Shown in pieces: positions 42,418 to 51,071 of a stretch of DNA of 64,000 nucleotides; position 1 is the first letter of the stretch; every line of letters starts with the position of its first letter. Origin of the DNA: DAIPKP01 sp964539095 (lineage in GTDB: Bacteria; Synergistota; Synergistia; Synergistales; Aminiphilaceae); assembly GCA_964539095.1 (NCBI GenBank), contig CAZIFL010000010.1, positions 1 through 64,000 of the forward strand, written 5' to 3'. Below the pieces are notes generated by a model. The model did not search any database. It had not been told where the DNA came from and worked only from the letters and a program-made list of their open reading frames with translations. Both the position numbers and the translations under genes were made by a program.

Positions 42418-44172
42418 ATGAGGAAAAAATTTCTACTCGTGGTATGCCTTACGGTTGCGGTCTTTCTGGGGATCTTTCCAGGGATTCCTTTAGCTCTGGA
42501 ACTTCAGAAGGCACCTCTTAATCCGGAATTTGTGGAGTACCAGAAACGCCTGGAGACTGCGGCAAGCCGAGAAGAGCCCTTTTACGGTTATGTCCCCGCT
42601 CCGGTAGATCTTTCTCACGTGAAAGGCCCTATCTTCAAAGGATTGCAGACCGCGGCCTATCCCAGCACCTACGACCTTCGCAACATCAGCGGCACCAGCT
42701 ACGTCACCCCCGTGCGGAATCAGAACCCCTTCGGAACCTGCTGGGCCTTTGGCACTCTGGCTTCTCTCGAATCCACCACCCTCCGAAACAAACAGGGTCT
42801 CTTCACCGCCGCCACACCGGACTATTCCGAGTGGCACCTCGCCTATTTCGCCTATGTGGATCAAACCACGGATCTGGTGGCCTTCACCACCGACACTCCG
42901 GGCTTCGGGGATCATCCTATCTTCGATCAGGGGGGGAGCGTCTTCCAATCCACCGCACTTCTATCACGATGGACCGGAGCGGTGAACGAGACAGACTGCC
43001 CCTACTGGAATACGGATGCCACACCTCCCCCCACGGCACTTCCCACGGGAAGTGAACCCCGCTCCCGGTGGCTTACCTCGGTGATTCTCCTTGGAGAAAG
43101 TGAAACCACCCCTTACGTCCAGGATGACGTAAAATACGCTCTCACATACTACGGAGCCTGCGCCATCCGCTTTTGTGTGCAGGGAAACATGGGCGCCACC
43201 CCGGACGATTACTGGAACCCTGCCACGAACAGCTATTATGCGGCCAGCTCCGCCTCCACGGGAGGTCATATTGTCACCATCGTGGGGTGGGACGATACCT
43301 ACCCGGCCGGGAACTTCAGAACCACCCCTCCGGGAGACGGTGCCTGGATCGTAAAGAACTCCTGGGGAACCGGTTGGGGAGATAACGGTTATTTCTACCT
43401 CTCCTACTACGACGCCAATATCGGATATCCCGCAGTTTTTCTTGGAAACAACACCACTTTCGAATACATCTACCAATATGATCCTCTCGGCTGGACGAAC
43501 TCCTACGGCTACGGCTCCCCCACGGCATACTTCGCCAATGTCTTTGTCGCCGGCACGGGATCAAGCGCCTCGGGCCCCCTGAAGAACGCCGCCACGGAAG
43601 CCTTGAAGGCGATAAGCTTTTATATGGCGACTCCGGGCTCCTCATACAATATCTGGGTTTATACGGGGGTTACGGGGAGCCCTGCCACGGGAACTCTGGC
43701 TTACGGTCCCGAGGCAAACGTATTCACCGCTCCGGGATACTACACCATCATCCTGGATGAAGAGATACCCCTCGTACCGGGAGAGAAGTTCGCCGTGGTG
43801 GTAGAACTTACCACGCCTGGGCATAACTGGCCCATCCCCGTGGAGAACCTCGAAGTGGGCTATTCCGATAAGGCCCGGGCCCATGCGGGAGAAAGCTACA
43901 TCAGCGCCAACGGCACCGCCTGGACGGATATCACCACCATTGCGGGGCATGAGGATACTAACGTAGCTCTTAAAGCCTTTACCGGAACCTACACGGGACC
44001 TACAGTAACACCCACGGGAACACCCACAATAACACCCACGGGGACACCTCTCACCCCGACGAGAATCCCCACCCCCGGCGGTTCTAGCGGCGGTGGCGGC
44101 GGCTGCTCGGCTCTTGGCCTGGCACCTCTGGGCTTGCTCTTCCTGCTCCCCCTCCTGGTGCTGAAGAAATAA
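42418..44172 (+). CDS. Secreted papain-like (C1) protease with Synergist-CTERM tail, paralogue 2
   Basis: A 584-residue paralogue of the preceding gene with the same plan: signal peptide (LVVCLTVAVFLGIFPGIPLA), PLNPEFVEYQKRLE propeptide-like start, catalytic Cys in NQNPFGTCWAFGTLASLES, His in GGHIVTIVGWDDTYP, Asn in AWIVKNSWGTGWGDNGYFYL, a lectin-like beta domain, then a longer Thr/Pro linker made of repeats (VTPTGTPTITPTGTPLTPTR) and GGGGGCS, hydrophobic helix, KK. The differences concentrate in the loops and linker, as expected after duplication. The ATG is poorly placed behind GGGAGTGAG but is the only sensible start before the signal peptide. Confidence 0.93.
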   Translation: MRKKFLLVVCLTVAVFLGIFPGIPLALELQKAPLNPEFVEYQKRLETAASREEPFYGYVPAPVDLSHVKGPIFKGLQTAAYPSTYDLRNISGTSYVTPVRNQNPFGTCWAFGTLASLESTTLRNKQGLFTAATPDYSEWHLAYFAYVDQTTDLVAFTTDTPGFGDHPIFDQGGSVFQSTALLSRWTGAVNETDCPYWNTDATPPPTALPTGSEPRSRWLTSVILLGESETTPYVQDDVKYALTYYGACAIRFCVQGNMGATPDDYWNPATNSYYAASSASTGGHIVTIVGWDDTYPAGNFRTTPPGDGAWIVKNSWGTGWGDNGYFYLSYYDANIGYPAVFLGNNTTFEYIYQYDPLGWTNSYGYGSPTAYFANVFVAGTGSSASGPLKNAATEALKAISFYMATPGSSYNIWVYTGVTGSPATGTLAYGPEANVFTAPGYYTIILDEEIPLVPGEKFAVVVELTTPGHNWPIPVENLEVGYSDKARAHAGESYISANGTAWTDITTIAGHEDTNVALKAFTGTYTGPTVTPTGTPTITPTGTPLTPTRIPTPGGSSGGGGGCSALGLAPLGLLFLLPLLVLKK

Positions 44173-44229
44173 CACCGTAAGCACCGTAAGAAAGCTGCCT
44201 TTTGCAGCACAAAACAGGTATAACGTTAA

Positions 44230-44264
44230 GGGATGAGGCGGCATCAGGCGCCTCATCCCTTTTT
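44230..44264 (+). terminator. Rho-independent terminator of the second protease gene
   Basis: GGGATGAGGCG and CGCCTCATCCC form a perfect 11-base stem followed by TTTTT. A direct repeat CACCGTAAG occurs twice between the stop codon and the stem. Confidence 0.92.
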
Positions 44265-44324
44265 CCAAACTTTTCCCGAGGAAACACGTCTCTAAAAATC
44301 CACATCTAGCGACCATAACTACAA

Positions 44325-44353
44325 TTGACACCCCATTACTCCGGATTTATAAT
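44325..44353 (+). promoter_or_regulatory. Consensus promoter of the FMN riboswitch and ribB
   Basis: TTGACA, 17 bases, TATAAT: exact consensus at both boxes, ending just before the riboswitch. Confidence 0.93.
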
Positions 44354-44363
44354 GTGAGCGCTT

Positions 44364-44524
44364 GTTCTCAGGGCGGGGTGTAATTCCCCACCGGCGGTAT
44401 TCCGGCATGTTCCGGAAAGCCCGCGAGCGCTTGTTCGCAGAATTTTCAAGTTCTCTCTCCGCGAACAAGGTCAGCAGATCTGGTGAAAATCCAGAGCCGA
44501 CGGTTAAAGTCCGGATGAAAGAGG
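44364..44524 (+). ncRNA. FMN riboswitch (RFN element)
   Basis: The conserved blocks are present in order: TCAGGGCGGGGTG with AATTCCCCACCGGCGGT, AAAGCCCGCGAGC, a variable long hairpin (CTTGTTCGC with GCGAACAAG), then AGATCTGGTGAAAATCCAGA, GCCGACGGTTAAAGTCCGGA and TGAAAGAGGA. FMN binding should reduce expression of ribB downstream. No T-tailed terminator was seen between it and the gene, so control of translation initiation is likely. Confidence 0.95.
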
Positions 44525-44602
44525 ATAGAGGCATTCTTCCCCTCCTATAAGTCTATGCCCTGGTTCTGGCTATTCCAATTTCCTAACGGAGGTATGTACG
44601 CC

Positions 44603-45247
44603 ATGAATCAGCCTTTCTGTTTTGCCGCCAGCACCCCCATTGTTCGAGTTGAAAAAGCCCTGAACTCCCTTTTCCGGGGAGAGGGAGTTCTCGTAACGGA
44701 TGACGAAAACCGCGAAAACGAAGGAGATCTCATCTTCTCCGCCGAGGGTCTTCGGGAAGAGCAGATGGCCATGCTTATCCGAGAGTGCAGCGGCATCGTC
44801 TGTCTCTGCCTTACTCCGGAAAAGGTGACGGAACTTGATTTGCCCATGATGTCCGAACAGAACAGCAGCACCTTCCAGACCGCCTTTACCGTTTCCATTG
44901 AAGCCGCACGAGGGGTCACTACGGGGGTATCCGCTCAGGATCGACTTCAAACCATCCGAGCTGCCATTGCCCCCGGAGCACGTCCGGAAGACCTCCATCG
45001 GCCGGGACACGTTTTCCCCCTTCGAGCACGCCCCGGAGGGGTACTGGAGCGAGAGGGGCACACCGAGGCCACGGTAGACCTCATGAGACTTGCAGGACTC
45101 CAACCTTCGGGAGTGCTCTGCGAACTTACTAATCCCAATGGAACCATGGCACGGCTTCCACAAATCGAAGCTTTCGCATCCCGTCACGGCATGCCGATTG
45201 TTTCGGTGCAGGATATCATAGCATACCGCATTGAAAAGGAGCTTTAG
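44603..45247 (+). CDS. ribB: 3,4-dihydroxy-2-butanone 4-phosphate synthase
   Basis: Makes the four-carbon precursor of riboflavin from ribulose 5-phosphate, releasing formate. The 214-residue protein is the stand-alone form, without a GTP cyclohydrolase II half. Seen: the acidic metal loop TDDENRENEGDLIF, IRECSGIVCLCLT, TTGVSAQDRLQTIRAA, RPGHVFPLRARPGGVLER and GHTEATVDLMRLAGL. ATG at 44603 is chosen because AACGGAGG lies ten bases before it; an earlier in-frame ATG would place the ribosome site inside the gene. Stands alone behind the FMN riboswitch; the other rib genes are not in the window. Confidence 0.95.
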   Translation: MNQPFCFAASTPIVRVEKALNSLFRGEGVLVTDDENRENEGDLIFSAEGLREEQMAMLIRECSGIVCLCLTPEKVTELDLPMMSEQNSSTFQTAFTVSIEAARGVTTGVSAQDRLQTIRAAIAPGARPEDLHRPGHVFPLRARPGGVLEREGHTEATVDLMRLAGLQPSGVLCELTNPNGTMARLPQIEAFASRHGMPIVSVQDIIAYRIEKEL

Positions 45248-45447
45248 AGCGGTCCCATCCATGGACGTACAAATTCCTCCCCGGAAACGCCAAAACTTCT
45301 CGGAGAAAAAAACTATGAGGCCTCTGTCTCCTCTGGAAGAAACCGACCACTCCGGGTATAATAGATTTCAGTAGGATTATGCTACTTGGAGTCTCAAAGG
45401 TAATCCTGCAAAAACACCACCGCCTACGGTTAAGGGAGGAATGTACT

Positions 45448-46047
45448 ATGAAGCGAAGCATTACCGCATTGGGAGCCTGTCTCCTGACGGTTCTTTTTGT
45501 CTGCGCCGCCTTATCTGCGGAGTACACCGCAGACATGGTTACCACGGGGCCTCAGGGAACCAGCGAGGGAAAGCTCTACGTAAAGGGAAATCTCTTCCGC
45601 CAGGATATGACCATGGAGGGGCAGGAACAGTCCATTATTATCAATGAAGAGACCGGCACCACCCTCATTCTCATGCATGCCCAGAAGATGTACATGGAGC
45701 TTCCGGATATGACGGGGGATGATGCTCAGGAGTCGGGAAAGTATAGCGTGGATTCTACGGAGGAGCTTCTGAAGGCCAACCGGGATATGGCGACTGCGGA
45801 GGATCTGGGAAAGGAGACCATCAACGGCATTTCCTGCCGGGTTTTCAAAGTGACCTACAAGGAGGGGCTCCGGGGGGAGTCCACCCTCTGGATCTCCCGA
45901 GAGCTGGAGACTCCCATAAAGATAATCACCAGCACCCCCATGGGAGATACCACCCTGGAGATGAAAAACATCAAGACGGGTTCCGTCTCCGAGGGCCTCT
46001 TCTCGGCACCTCCGGAGTACGAAAAGATGGAGCTTCCGGAGCTTTAG
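45448..46047 (+). CDS. Exported DUF4412-type protein
   Basis: A 199-residue protein with a clear signal peptide (ITALGACLLTVLFVCAALSA). The mature part is beta-rich and follows the DUF4412/LolA-like pattern: an initial strand with EGKLYVKGNLFRQDM, ILMHAQKMYMELPD, NGISCRVFKVTYKEG, STLWISRELETPIKI and a final SEGLFSAPPEYEKMELPEL. Such proteins are predicted periplasmic lipid- or lipoprotein-handling folds, without an established role. AAGGGAGGA stands eight bases before the ATG. A TATAAT at 45357-45362 may be its -10, with only a weak -35. No operon partner. Confidence 0.8.
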   Translation: MKRSITALGACLLTVLFVCAALSAEYTADMVTTGPQGTSEGKLYVKGNLFRQDMTMEGQEQSIIINEETGTTLILMHAQKMYMELPDMTGDDAQESGKYSVDSTEELLKANRDMATAEDLGKETINGISCRVFKVTYKEGLRGESTLWISRELETPIKIITSTPMGDTTLEMKNIKTGSVSEGLFSAPPEYEKMELPEL

Positions 46048-46147
46048 GAGCTTTCAGGGAGCAACCTTTCAGGGAGCACGTTCCTTTTGCAGTAGTGGCT
46101 AAACAGGTGCACCATGCAAGGTAGCAAAAAAAGATAACGAGCAATCG

Positions 46148-46192
46148 AAAAATCCGCAGAGCGTGCCGGTTTTATACGGAGACGCTCTGCGG
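46148..46192 (-). terminator. Terminator of the YitT-family gene
   Basis: CCGCAGAGCGT and ACGCTCTGCGG form an 11-base stem; on the minus strand it is followed by ATTTTTCG. It separates two convergent genes. Confidence 0.85.
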
Positions 46193-46233
46193 GTGTATTG
46201 TTCCACTCTCGGTTCCCTTAGACGTAGATCCCC

Positions 46234-47127
46234 TTAGAGCCCCTTCCAGGATTTGAACCCCCGCCCCCGGACCTCTGAAGCGTCCGAGACCGCCATAAAG
46301 GCGTTGGCATCCAGGGAGAGGACAAAACGCCGGAGCCGCACCACCTGCCCTTGGGAGAGATAGGCAAGGAGCACCGGTCGGGGCTGTTTACTGAACCCCC
46401 CCTCGCCGTTAAGCCTCGTCACCCCCCGATGGAGTTCATGAAGGATAAAAGAGGAGATTTCATCGGGGCAGCGGGTGATAAGGAGAATCTGCTTGCGCCT
46501 ATCGAAGGAGCGCAGGGTGTTATCCACCATGAGCCCGGTAATATAGAGCAGTAACCCTCCGTAGAGAGTCTTTTCGATTCCCACGACAAAGACCGCCAGA
46601 AAGAGCACCGAAGAGCTGAGGAGAAAGCTATAGATCCCCAATTCGATGCCGTGCCGTTTGCGAAGCACCATAGCGATGATGTCGGTCCCCCCCATGCATG
46701 CTTCCGCCCGAAAGACGAGCCCTGTCCCCATACCATTGATAAGCCCCGCAAAGACCACGATGAGCAGCGAGTCGTTAATCACCGGCACGGGGAGGATATG
46801 CAACACCTTGAGAAGCACCGTCATGAGAGCCACAGAAAAGGCTGTTTTCATGACAAAGGAGGGGGAAAGCTCCCGCCAGGCCCACAGAAGCAGCCCGCCG
46901 TTACCGATGCCGATTATCCAGGCAGGGGATATCCCCCAGACGTAGGTGGAGAGCACCGCCAGGCCGTTCACCCCCGAGGCGGGAAAGGTATGGGGCATGA
47001 TGAGAAGCACGTAGCTCATACTCACCATGAAGGTTCCCAAGGAAACCACCCCAAGATCCTGCCAGTTCGACTTCGCCCAGAGATAACTCCGAAAAAGTCG
47101 CAAACGCAATCGTTGCAAAAACATCAT
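46234..47127 (-). CDS. YitT-family membrane protein (DUF161/DUF2179)
   Basis: A 297-residue inner-membrane protein of the YitT family, whose transport role is unproven. The first about 200 residues hold five or six hydrophobic segments with family marks (FMVSMSYVLLIMPHTFPASG near 35-55, GVNGLAVL, CMGGTDIIAMVLRKRHG), and the cytosolic tail is a DUF2179 domain (LLITRCPDEISSFILHELHR, GVTRLNGEGGFSK, followed by strands). A double ATG follows GGGAGGGG on the minus strand; the first is used. It is a single gene between a terminator and the peptidase gene, 80 bases from the latter. Confidence 0.88.
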   Translation of the reverse strand: MMFLQRLRLRLFRSYLWAKSNWQDLGVVSLGTFMVSMSYVLLIMPHTFPASGVNGLAVLSTYVWGISPAWIIGIGNGGLLLWAWRELSPSFVMKTAFSVALMTVLLKVLHILPVPVINDSLLIVVFAGLINGMGTGLVFRAEACMGGTDIIAMVLRKRHGIELGIYSFLLSSSVLFLAVFVVGIEKTLYGGLLLYITGLMVDNTLRSFDRRKQILLITRCPDEISSFILHELHRGVTRLNGEGGFSKQPRPVLLAYLSQGQVVRLRRFVLSLDANAFMAVSDASEVRGRGFKSWKGL

Positions 47128-47208
47128 GGGATACCCCTCCCGAGAAAAAGATAGCCTTCAGCCACTTCAGACAGACCGCTCCGATGTCGCCCTCACAAGA
47201 CTTTTATT

Positions 47209-49080
47209 CTACTCCCGAAGAAGCTCCTCAAGCTCGTCCAGCCAGCGGGAGAAACGATGCAGCACCGCCCGCACGGGCTCCGGAGAGGTCATGTCCACCC
47301 CCGCCCTCTTCAAAAGGTCGATGGGATAGGCGGAGTCGCCGCTTTCGAGAAAGGCGAGATACCGGGCCACCGCAGGCTCACCCTCGGTGAGGATCTGCTC
47401 TGCCAGAGATGCCGCCGCAGCGTACCCCGTGGCGTACTGATAGACGTAGAAGGCACTGTAAAAGTGGGGAATCCGGGCCCATTCGATGTCAATCTCCGGG
47501 TCAATCACCGTCTGCGCACCGTAGTAGCGGGTGTTAAGCTCTCTCCAGAGAGTAGAGAGCGCATCCGGTGTAAGGGGCTCTCCCTGCCGGGCCTTTTCGT
47601 GGGTGATCTTTTCGAACTCTGCGAAGAGCACCTGCCGGAAGACGGTGGTGCGGATCTGCTCCAGAGCGTAGTTCAGAAGATAGAGCTTCTCCTCCCGGGT
47701 GGCGGCATTTGAAATCATGTAGTCGAGCAGCAGATTTTCGTTGGTGATGGAGGCCACCTCGGCGGTAAAGATGTCGTGCCCCCCATAGACGTAGGGCTGC
47801 ACCGCATAGGTAAAGGAGGAGTGCAGAGCATGCCCCATCTCGTGCGCCAGGGTGAAGACATCCCGAAGGGTGCCGTTGTAGTTGAGGAGCACGTAGGGAT
47901 GCGCCCCATAGGTCCCCCAGGAGTAGGCTCCGCTGCGCTTCCCCCGGTTTTCGTACACGTCGATCCACCCGCTGGTGAGCCCCTTGTCAAGCTCCTTGAG
48001 ATAGCGCTCTCCCAGAGGTTTCAGAGCCTGCTGCACATCCTCCAGGGCCTCCGCGTAGGGGATATCCTTCCGGCTCTCCTCCACCAGAGGGGCGTAGAGA
48101 TCGTACATATGCAGCTCCTCCAACCCCAGGGCCTTTTTCTTGAGGGCCATGTAGCGGTGCATCTCCGGCAGTCCTTCGTGAATGGCCTCGATGAGCCGAT
48201 CGTAGACCTCCAGAGGAATGGCGTTGGGATAGAGGGCGCTCTGGAGGGAGGATTCGTAGTTGCGCACCTGGCTGAAGAAGGCATCCTTTTTTACGCTTCC
48301 GCCGTAGGTGGCGGCCAGGGTGTTTTTGTACTTCTCGTAGGTTCTGAAGAGCCCCATGAAGGCGGCCTTGCGAACCTCCCGGTTTCGGGAGTGGATGTAC
48401 TTACCGTAGCGTTCCTCCGAAAGCTCTACATCTTTACCCTCTTCATCCTGAATAACGGGAAATTTGAGATCCGCGTTGGTGAGCATAGAGAAGGTATTCT
48501 GTGGAACATCCGCCACATTCCCCATCCGGGCGAGAAGCAGCTCCTGCTCTGCGGGGAGTACGTGAGCCCGCACCCGGGTGATCTGCTCCAACGCAAAGCG
48601 GTAGAGTTCCAGCCGGGGTTCCCGGGCCAGGAAGTCGAGAAGCCGCTCCTCGGGGATGGCGAGAATCTCCGGGGTTACGAAGGAACCCGCTCCGCTCGCC
48701 TCCACCGCCAAGGTGGTGGCCCGATCTGCCAGCCCTTGATAGAAGTCGTTCTCCGTGTTTTCGTGGCTTCGCATGTGGGCGTAGGAGTAGATCTTCCCCA
48801 GAATGATCCCCAGGGCATCCTCCATCTCCAGACATGCGAGAAGGTTTTCCGGAGATTCCCCAAGGGTTCCCTGATACTCCCCAAGCCGGGGAAGCATCTC
48901 CTGAACCTGCTTGTACGCCGCCTCCCAGGAGGCGTCATCTGGAAAGATGTTCTCCAGCCGCCACTGATAGGCGGGGTCCATCTCCTGCCGTTCCGGAAGG
49001 GTCTGGACCTCCCCCATTCCGGAGCCGGGAAAGAGCAATAAAGAGCCGATAAGCGCACCGTACATCATACGTTTTTTCAT
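47209..49080 (-). CDS. pepF: Oligoendopeptidase F, with signal peptide
   Basis: A 623-residue M3-family zinc peptidase cleaving short oligopeptides. The zinc site is FTLAHEMGHALHSSF with the third ligand Glu in IFTAEVASITNENLLLDYM; IDIEWARIPHFYSAFYVYQY and GYAAAASLAEQI are also typical. Unusually, the chain begins with a signal-peptide-like segment (MMYGALIGSLLLFPGSGMGE), whereas characterised PepF enzymes are mostly cytosolic, so this one may work in the periplasm, between the surface proteases and the importers. AAAGG precedes the ATG only weakly. The gene stands alone. Confidence 0.93.
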   Translation of the reverse strand: MKKRMMYGALIGSLLLFPGSGMGEVQTLPERQEMDPAYQWRLENIFPDDASWEAAYKQVQEMLPRLGEYQGTLGESPENLLACLEMEDALGIILGKIYSYAHMRSHENTENDFYQGLADRATTLAVEASGAGSFVTPEILAIPEERLLDFLAREPRLELYRFALEQITRVRAHVLPAEQELLLARMGNVADVPQNTFSMLTNADLKFPVIQDEEGKDVELSEERYGKYIHSRNREVRKAAFMGLFRTYEKYKNTLAATYGGSVKKDAFFSQVRNYESSLQSALYPNAIPLEVYDRLIEAIHEGLPEMHRYMALKKKALGLEELHMYDLYAPLVEESRKDIPYAEALEDVQQALKPLGERYLKELDKGLTSGWIDVYENRGKRSGAYSWGTYGAHPYVLLNYNGTLRDVFTLAHEMGHALHSSFTYAVQPYVYGGHDIFTAEVASITNENLLLDYMISNAATREEKLYLLNYALEQIRTTVFRQVLFAEFEKITHEKARQGEPLTPDALSTLWRELNTRYYGAQTVIDPEIDIEWARIPHFYSAFYVYQYATGYAAAASLAEQILTEGEPAVARYLAFLESGDSAYPIDLLKRAGVDMTSPEPVRAVLHRFSRWLDELEELLRE

Positions 49081-49115
49081 CCTTTCATCACCGCCATTTT
49101 CTTTTTCGTAAAGTC

Positions 49116-51071
49116 CTATAGTGTGTGCAACGCCGAAAGGGAGGCTACTTCCAAGGCCACCAGTCTCTCGATCTGCTCCAGAAGCCTGGGTTCCTGTTCT
49201 TTCCAGGCTTCTCGAAAGCGCTCCTCCACCATCTTCCGATAGGCCTCCCCTCCCTCGGAGAGGATCTTCTCCATCCGTTTCCGGGAGATCATACGCTTTG
49301 TGACGATGGAAGGCAACCGTACCCGGTAGAGTTCCTTCCGCAGGGCTCCGTAGGCGAGGAGCCCCGCCATACCTCCCACCACCAGCCCGAGAGGGCCGGA
49401 GATCACCAAGGCCATGCCAGTGCCGCCGCAGATGGAGGCGGTGACAGCGGAGGTCATCACCGCCAGGGTTCCCTCGAAGAGACGCAGAGGATTTCCGTAG
49501 AGGCTTTTAGGAGCAAAGGGAAGGACATCCTTTTTCCAGGGAGCCCCGGAAAAAGCGCCCCCTTCGAGATGGGGTGGAAGGGTACGAATCCCCTTTCGAG
49601 AGAGCCAGTTCCCCAGGGCACGAGCGATCTCTCGGGGGAGAAGCTCGAAGATCCGGCGCATCTCCACCTCCAGGATTGCCGCAATTTCCGGCTCCTCCTC
49701 CTTTACGCAACGCTCCAGATCTTCCCGAAACGTGTGCAGGCTCCCCCCCTCTTGTCGGAAGCACTCCACCACCCCCCGGAGAGAGCCCTGAAAGAGACGG
49801 GCCTCACAGTGCCGGGCAACTTCCTCCGTCCCTCCCCGAAGCAGCCGGGCTACCCCCTCTTGAAGCTCTTCCCGCACAAATCGGGGGAGATCCTTCTCCA
49901 GGCTTTGCCGGAGCGTACTGTAACGATGCCGCAAGGCGGGGAGAAGGGATATCCCCTCGGCGATCACCGCTCCGGGGCGGCTACTGCGGAGAATCTTCTC
50001 CCGGGGGAGATCCAGCTCCTCTTGCAGGATCTGCACCACAAAGGGCCAGGAGCTGCTCCCCCCGGAGAGAATCACCCGGCCCATGGCGGAGCCCTGTAAT
50101 CCGTGCTGTTCCACCCCTTCCCGGAGGGAACTCCGGAACCATCCCAGAAGATCCAGGGGTTCCTCTCCGAAGCGCTGCCCCTCCACCCGGCGGAGATGTT
50201 CTCCAAAGGAGGGGGTAGGAATATACCGGGAGGCCCGTTCTCGAAAAAATTCCCAGGAGAGATTCCGAAGGGTGCCGTAGTTTCCCGCCCGGCCGCTCCA
50301 GCTCTCCGAAAGATTTCGGGACATGGCGAGGGAGAAGTTTTCCTTCATGCGCCGGCATTCGTACCAGTGCACGTAGTAGGCCGCTCCCTCCTGCTCCAGC
50401 CGCTGTTCCAGTCCGGGATTAGCTTCGCAGAGCATCTGATAGAAGAGATCGTCCAGAAGGCGCCCCCCTAGAAGCATATCTCCCCAGGAGGCCTTCACCT
50501 CCAGCCGCTCCATCCAGGCAAAGTCACAGGTGCCCCCTCCGAAATCCACCACCAGAGTGCCCTCCAGGGATTCCGAAGGCTTGAGATCCTTCTGGGAGAG
50601 GTGGTAGAGAAGAGCCCCCACGGGCTCATCCACCAGCTCCACCTCCCCAAAACCCCCCTCCCGGGCCAGGGTACGCAGTGCCTCCCGCCACTCCTCCCCG
50701 GCTTCGCTGGGAACGCCGAAAAAGACCCGCCCCGCCTGATCAAGGGAGGCATACAGGCTCTCCGCCTCCCGGCGCACCCCCTGAAGAAAGGCAACCCCCG
50801 CCCTCCAGGCCTCGGAGGAGTGGGCAATATCGGGTTTGAAGTGCATCCGGAGATCATATTCTTTTTGCTCCGCTTCGAAGGCATCTCCCCAGGTATCGAG
50901 AGCCATGCGCCCCACCAGGGTCTCCCGATCTTTTCGAAAGAGCACCGCGGACTCCATCCCCAGAGCGTTGGGATCAAAGACAAGAGAAGAGGGAAGAAGC
51001 TCATCTCCAGGGCAAAAGGAGAAGTGCGAGGTGCTGGTACCGAAATCCACCGCCAGAACTTTAGCAATCAT
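49116..51071 (-). CDS. Hsp70-like ATPase with C-terminal hydrophobic hairpin
   Basis: A 651-residue protein whose first about 380 residues form an Hsp70/actin-type ATPase: phosphate-1 loop VLAVDFGTSTSHFSF, phosphate-2 loop TLVVDFGGGTCDFAW, adenosine loop GRVILSGGSSSWPFV. No DnaK peptide-binding domain follows. Instead there is a long helical part and, at about 525-575, a hydrophobic Gly-rich hairpin (GMALVISGPLGLVVGGMAGL) followed by a charged helical tail, suggesting membrane attachment. The ATG at 51071 follows GGGGAG with good spacing and overlaps the end of the preceding gene by 11 bases, so the two are translationally linked. Client and function are unknown. Confidence 0.82.
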   Translation of the reverse strand: MIAKVLAVDFGTSTSHFSFCPGDELLPSSLVFDPNALGMESAVLFRKDRETLVGRMALDTWGDAFEAEQKEYDLRMHFKPDIAHSSEAWRAGVAFLQGVRREAESLYASLDQAGRVFFGVPSEAGEEWREALRTLAREGGFGEVELVDEPVGALLYHLSQKDLKPSESLEGTLVVDFGGGTCDFAWMERLEVKASWGDMLLGGRLLDDLFYQMLCEANPGLEQRLEQEGAAYYVHWYECRRMKENFSLAMSRNLSESWSGRAGNYGTLRNLSWEFFRERASRYIPTPSFGEHLRRVEGQRFGEEPLDLLGWFRSSLREGVEQHGLQGSAMGRVILSGGSSSWPFVVQILQEELDLPREKILRSSRPGAVIAEGISLLPALRHRYSTLRQSLEKDLPRFVREELQEGVARLLRGGTEEVARHCEARLFQGSLRGVVECFRQEGGSLHTFREDLERCVKEEEPEIAAILEVEMRRIFELLPREIARALGNWLSRKGIRTLPPHLEGGAFSGAPWKKDVLPFAPKSLYGNPLRLFEGTLAVMTSAVTASICGGTGMALVISGPLGLVVGGMAGLLAYGALRKELYRVRLPSIVTKRMISRKRMEKILSEGGEAYRKMVEERFREAWKEQEPRLLEQIERLVALEVASLSALHTL

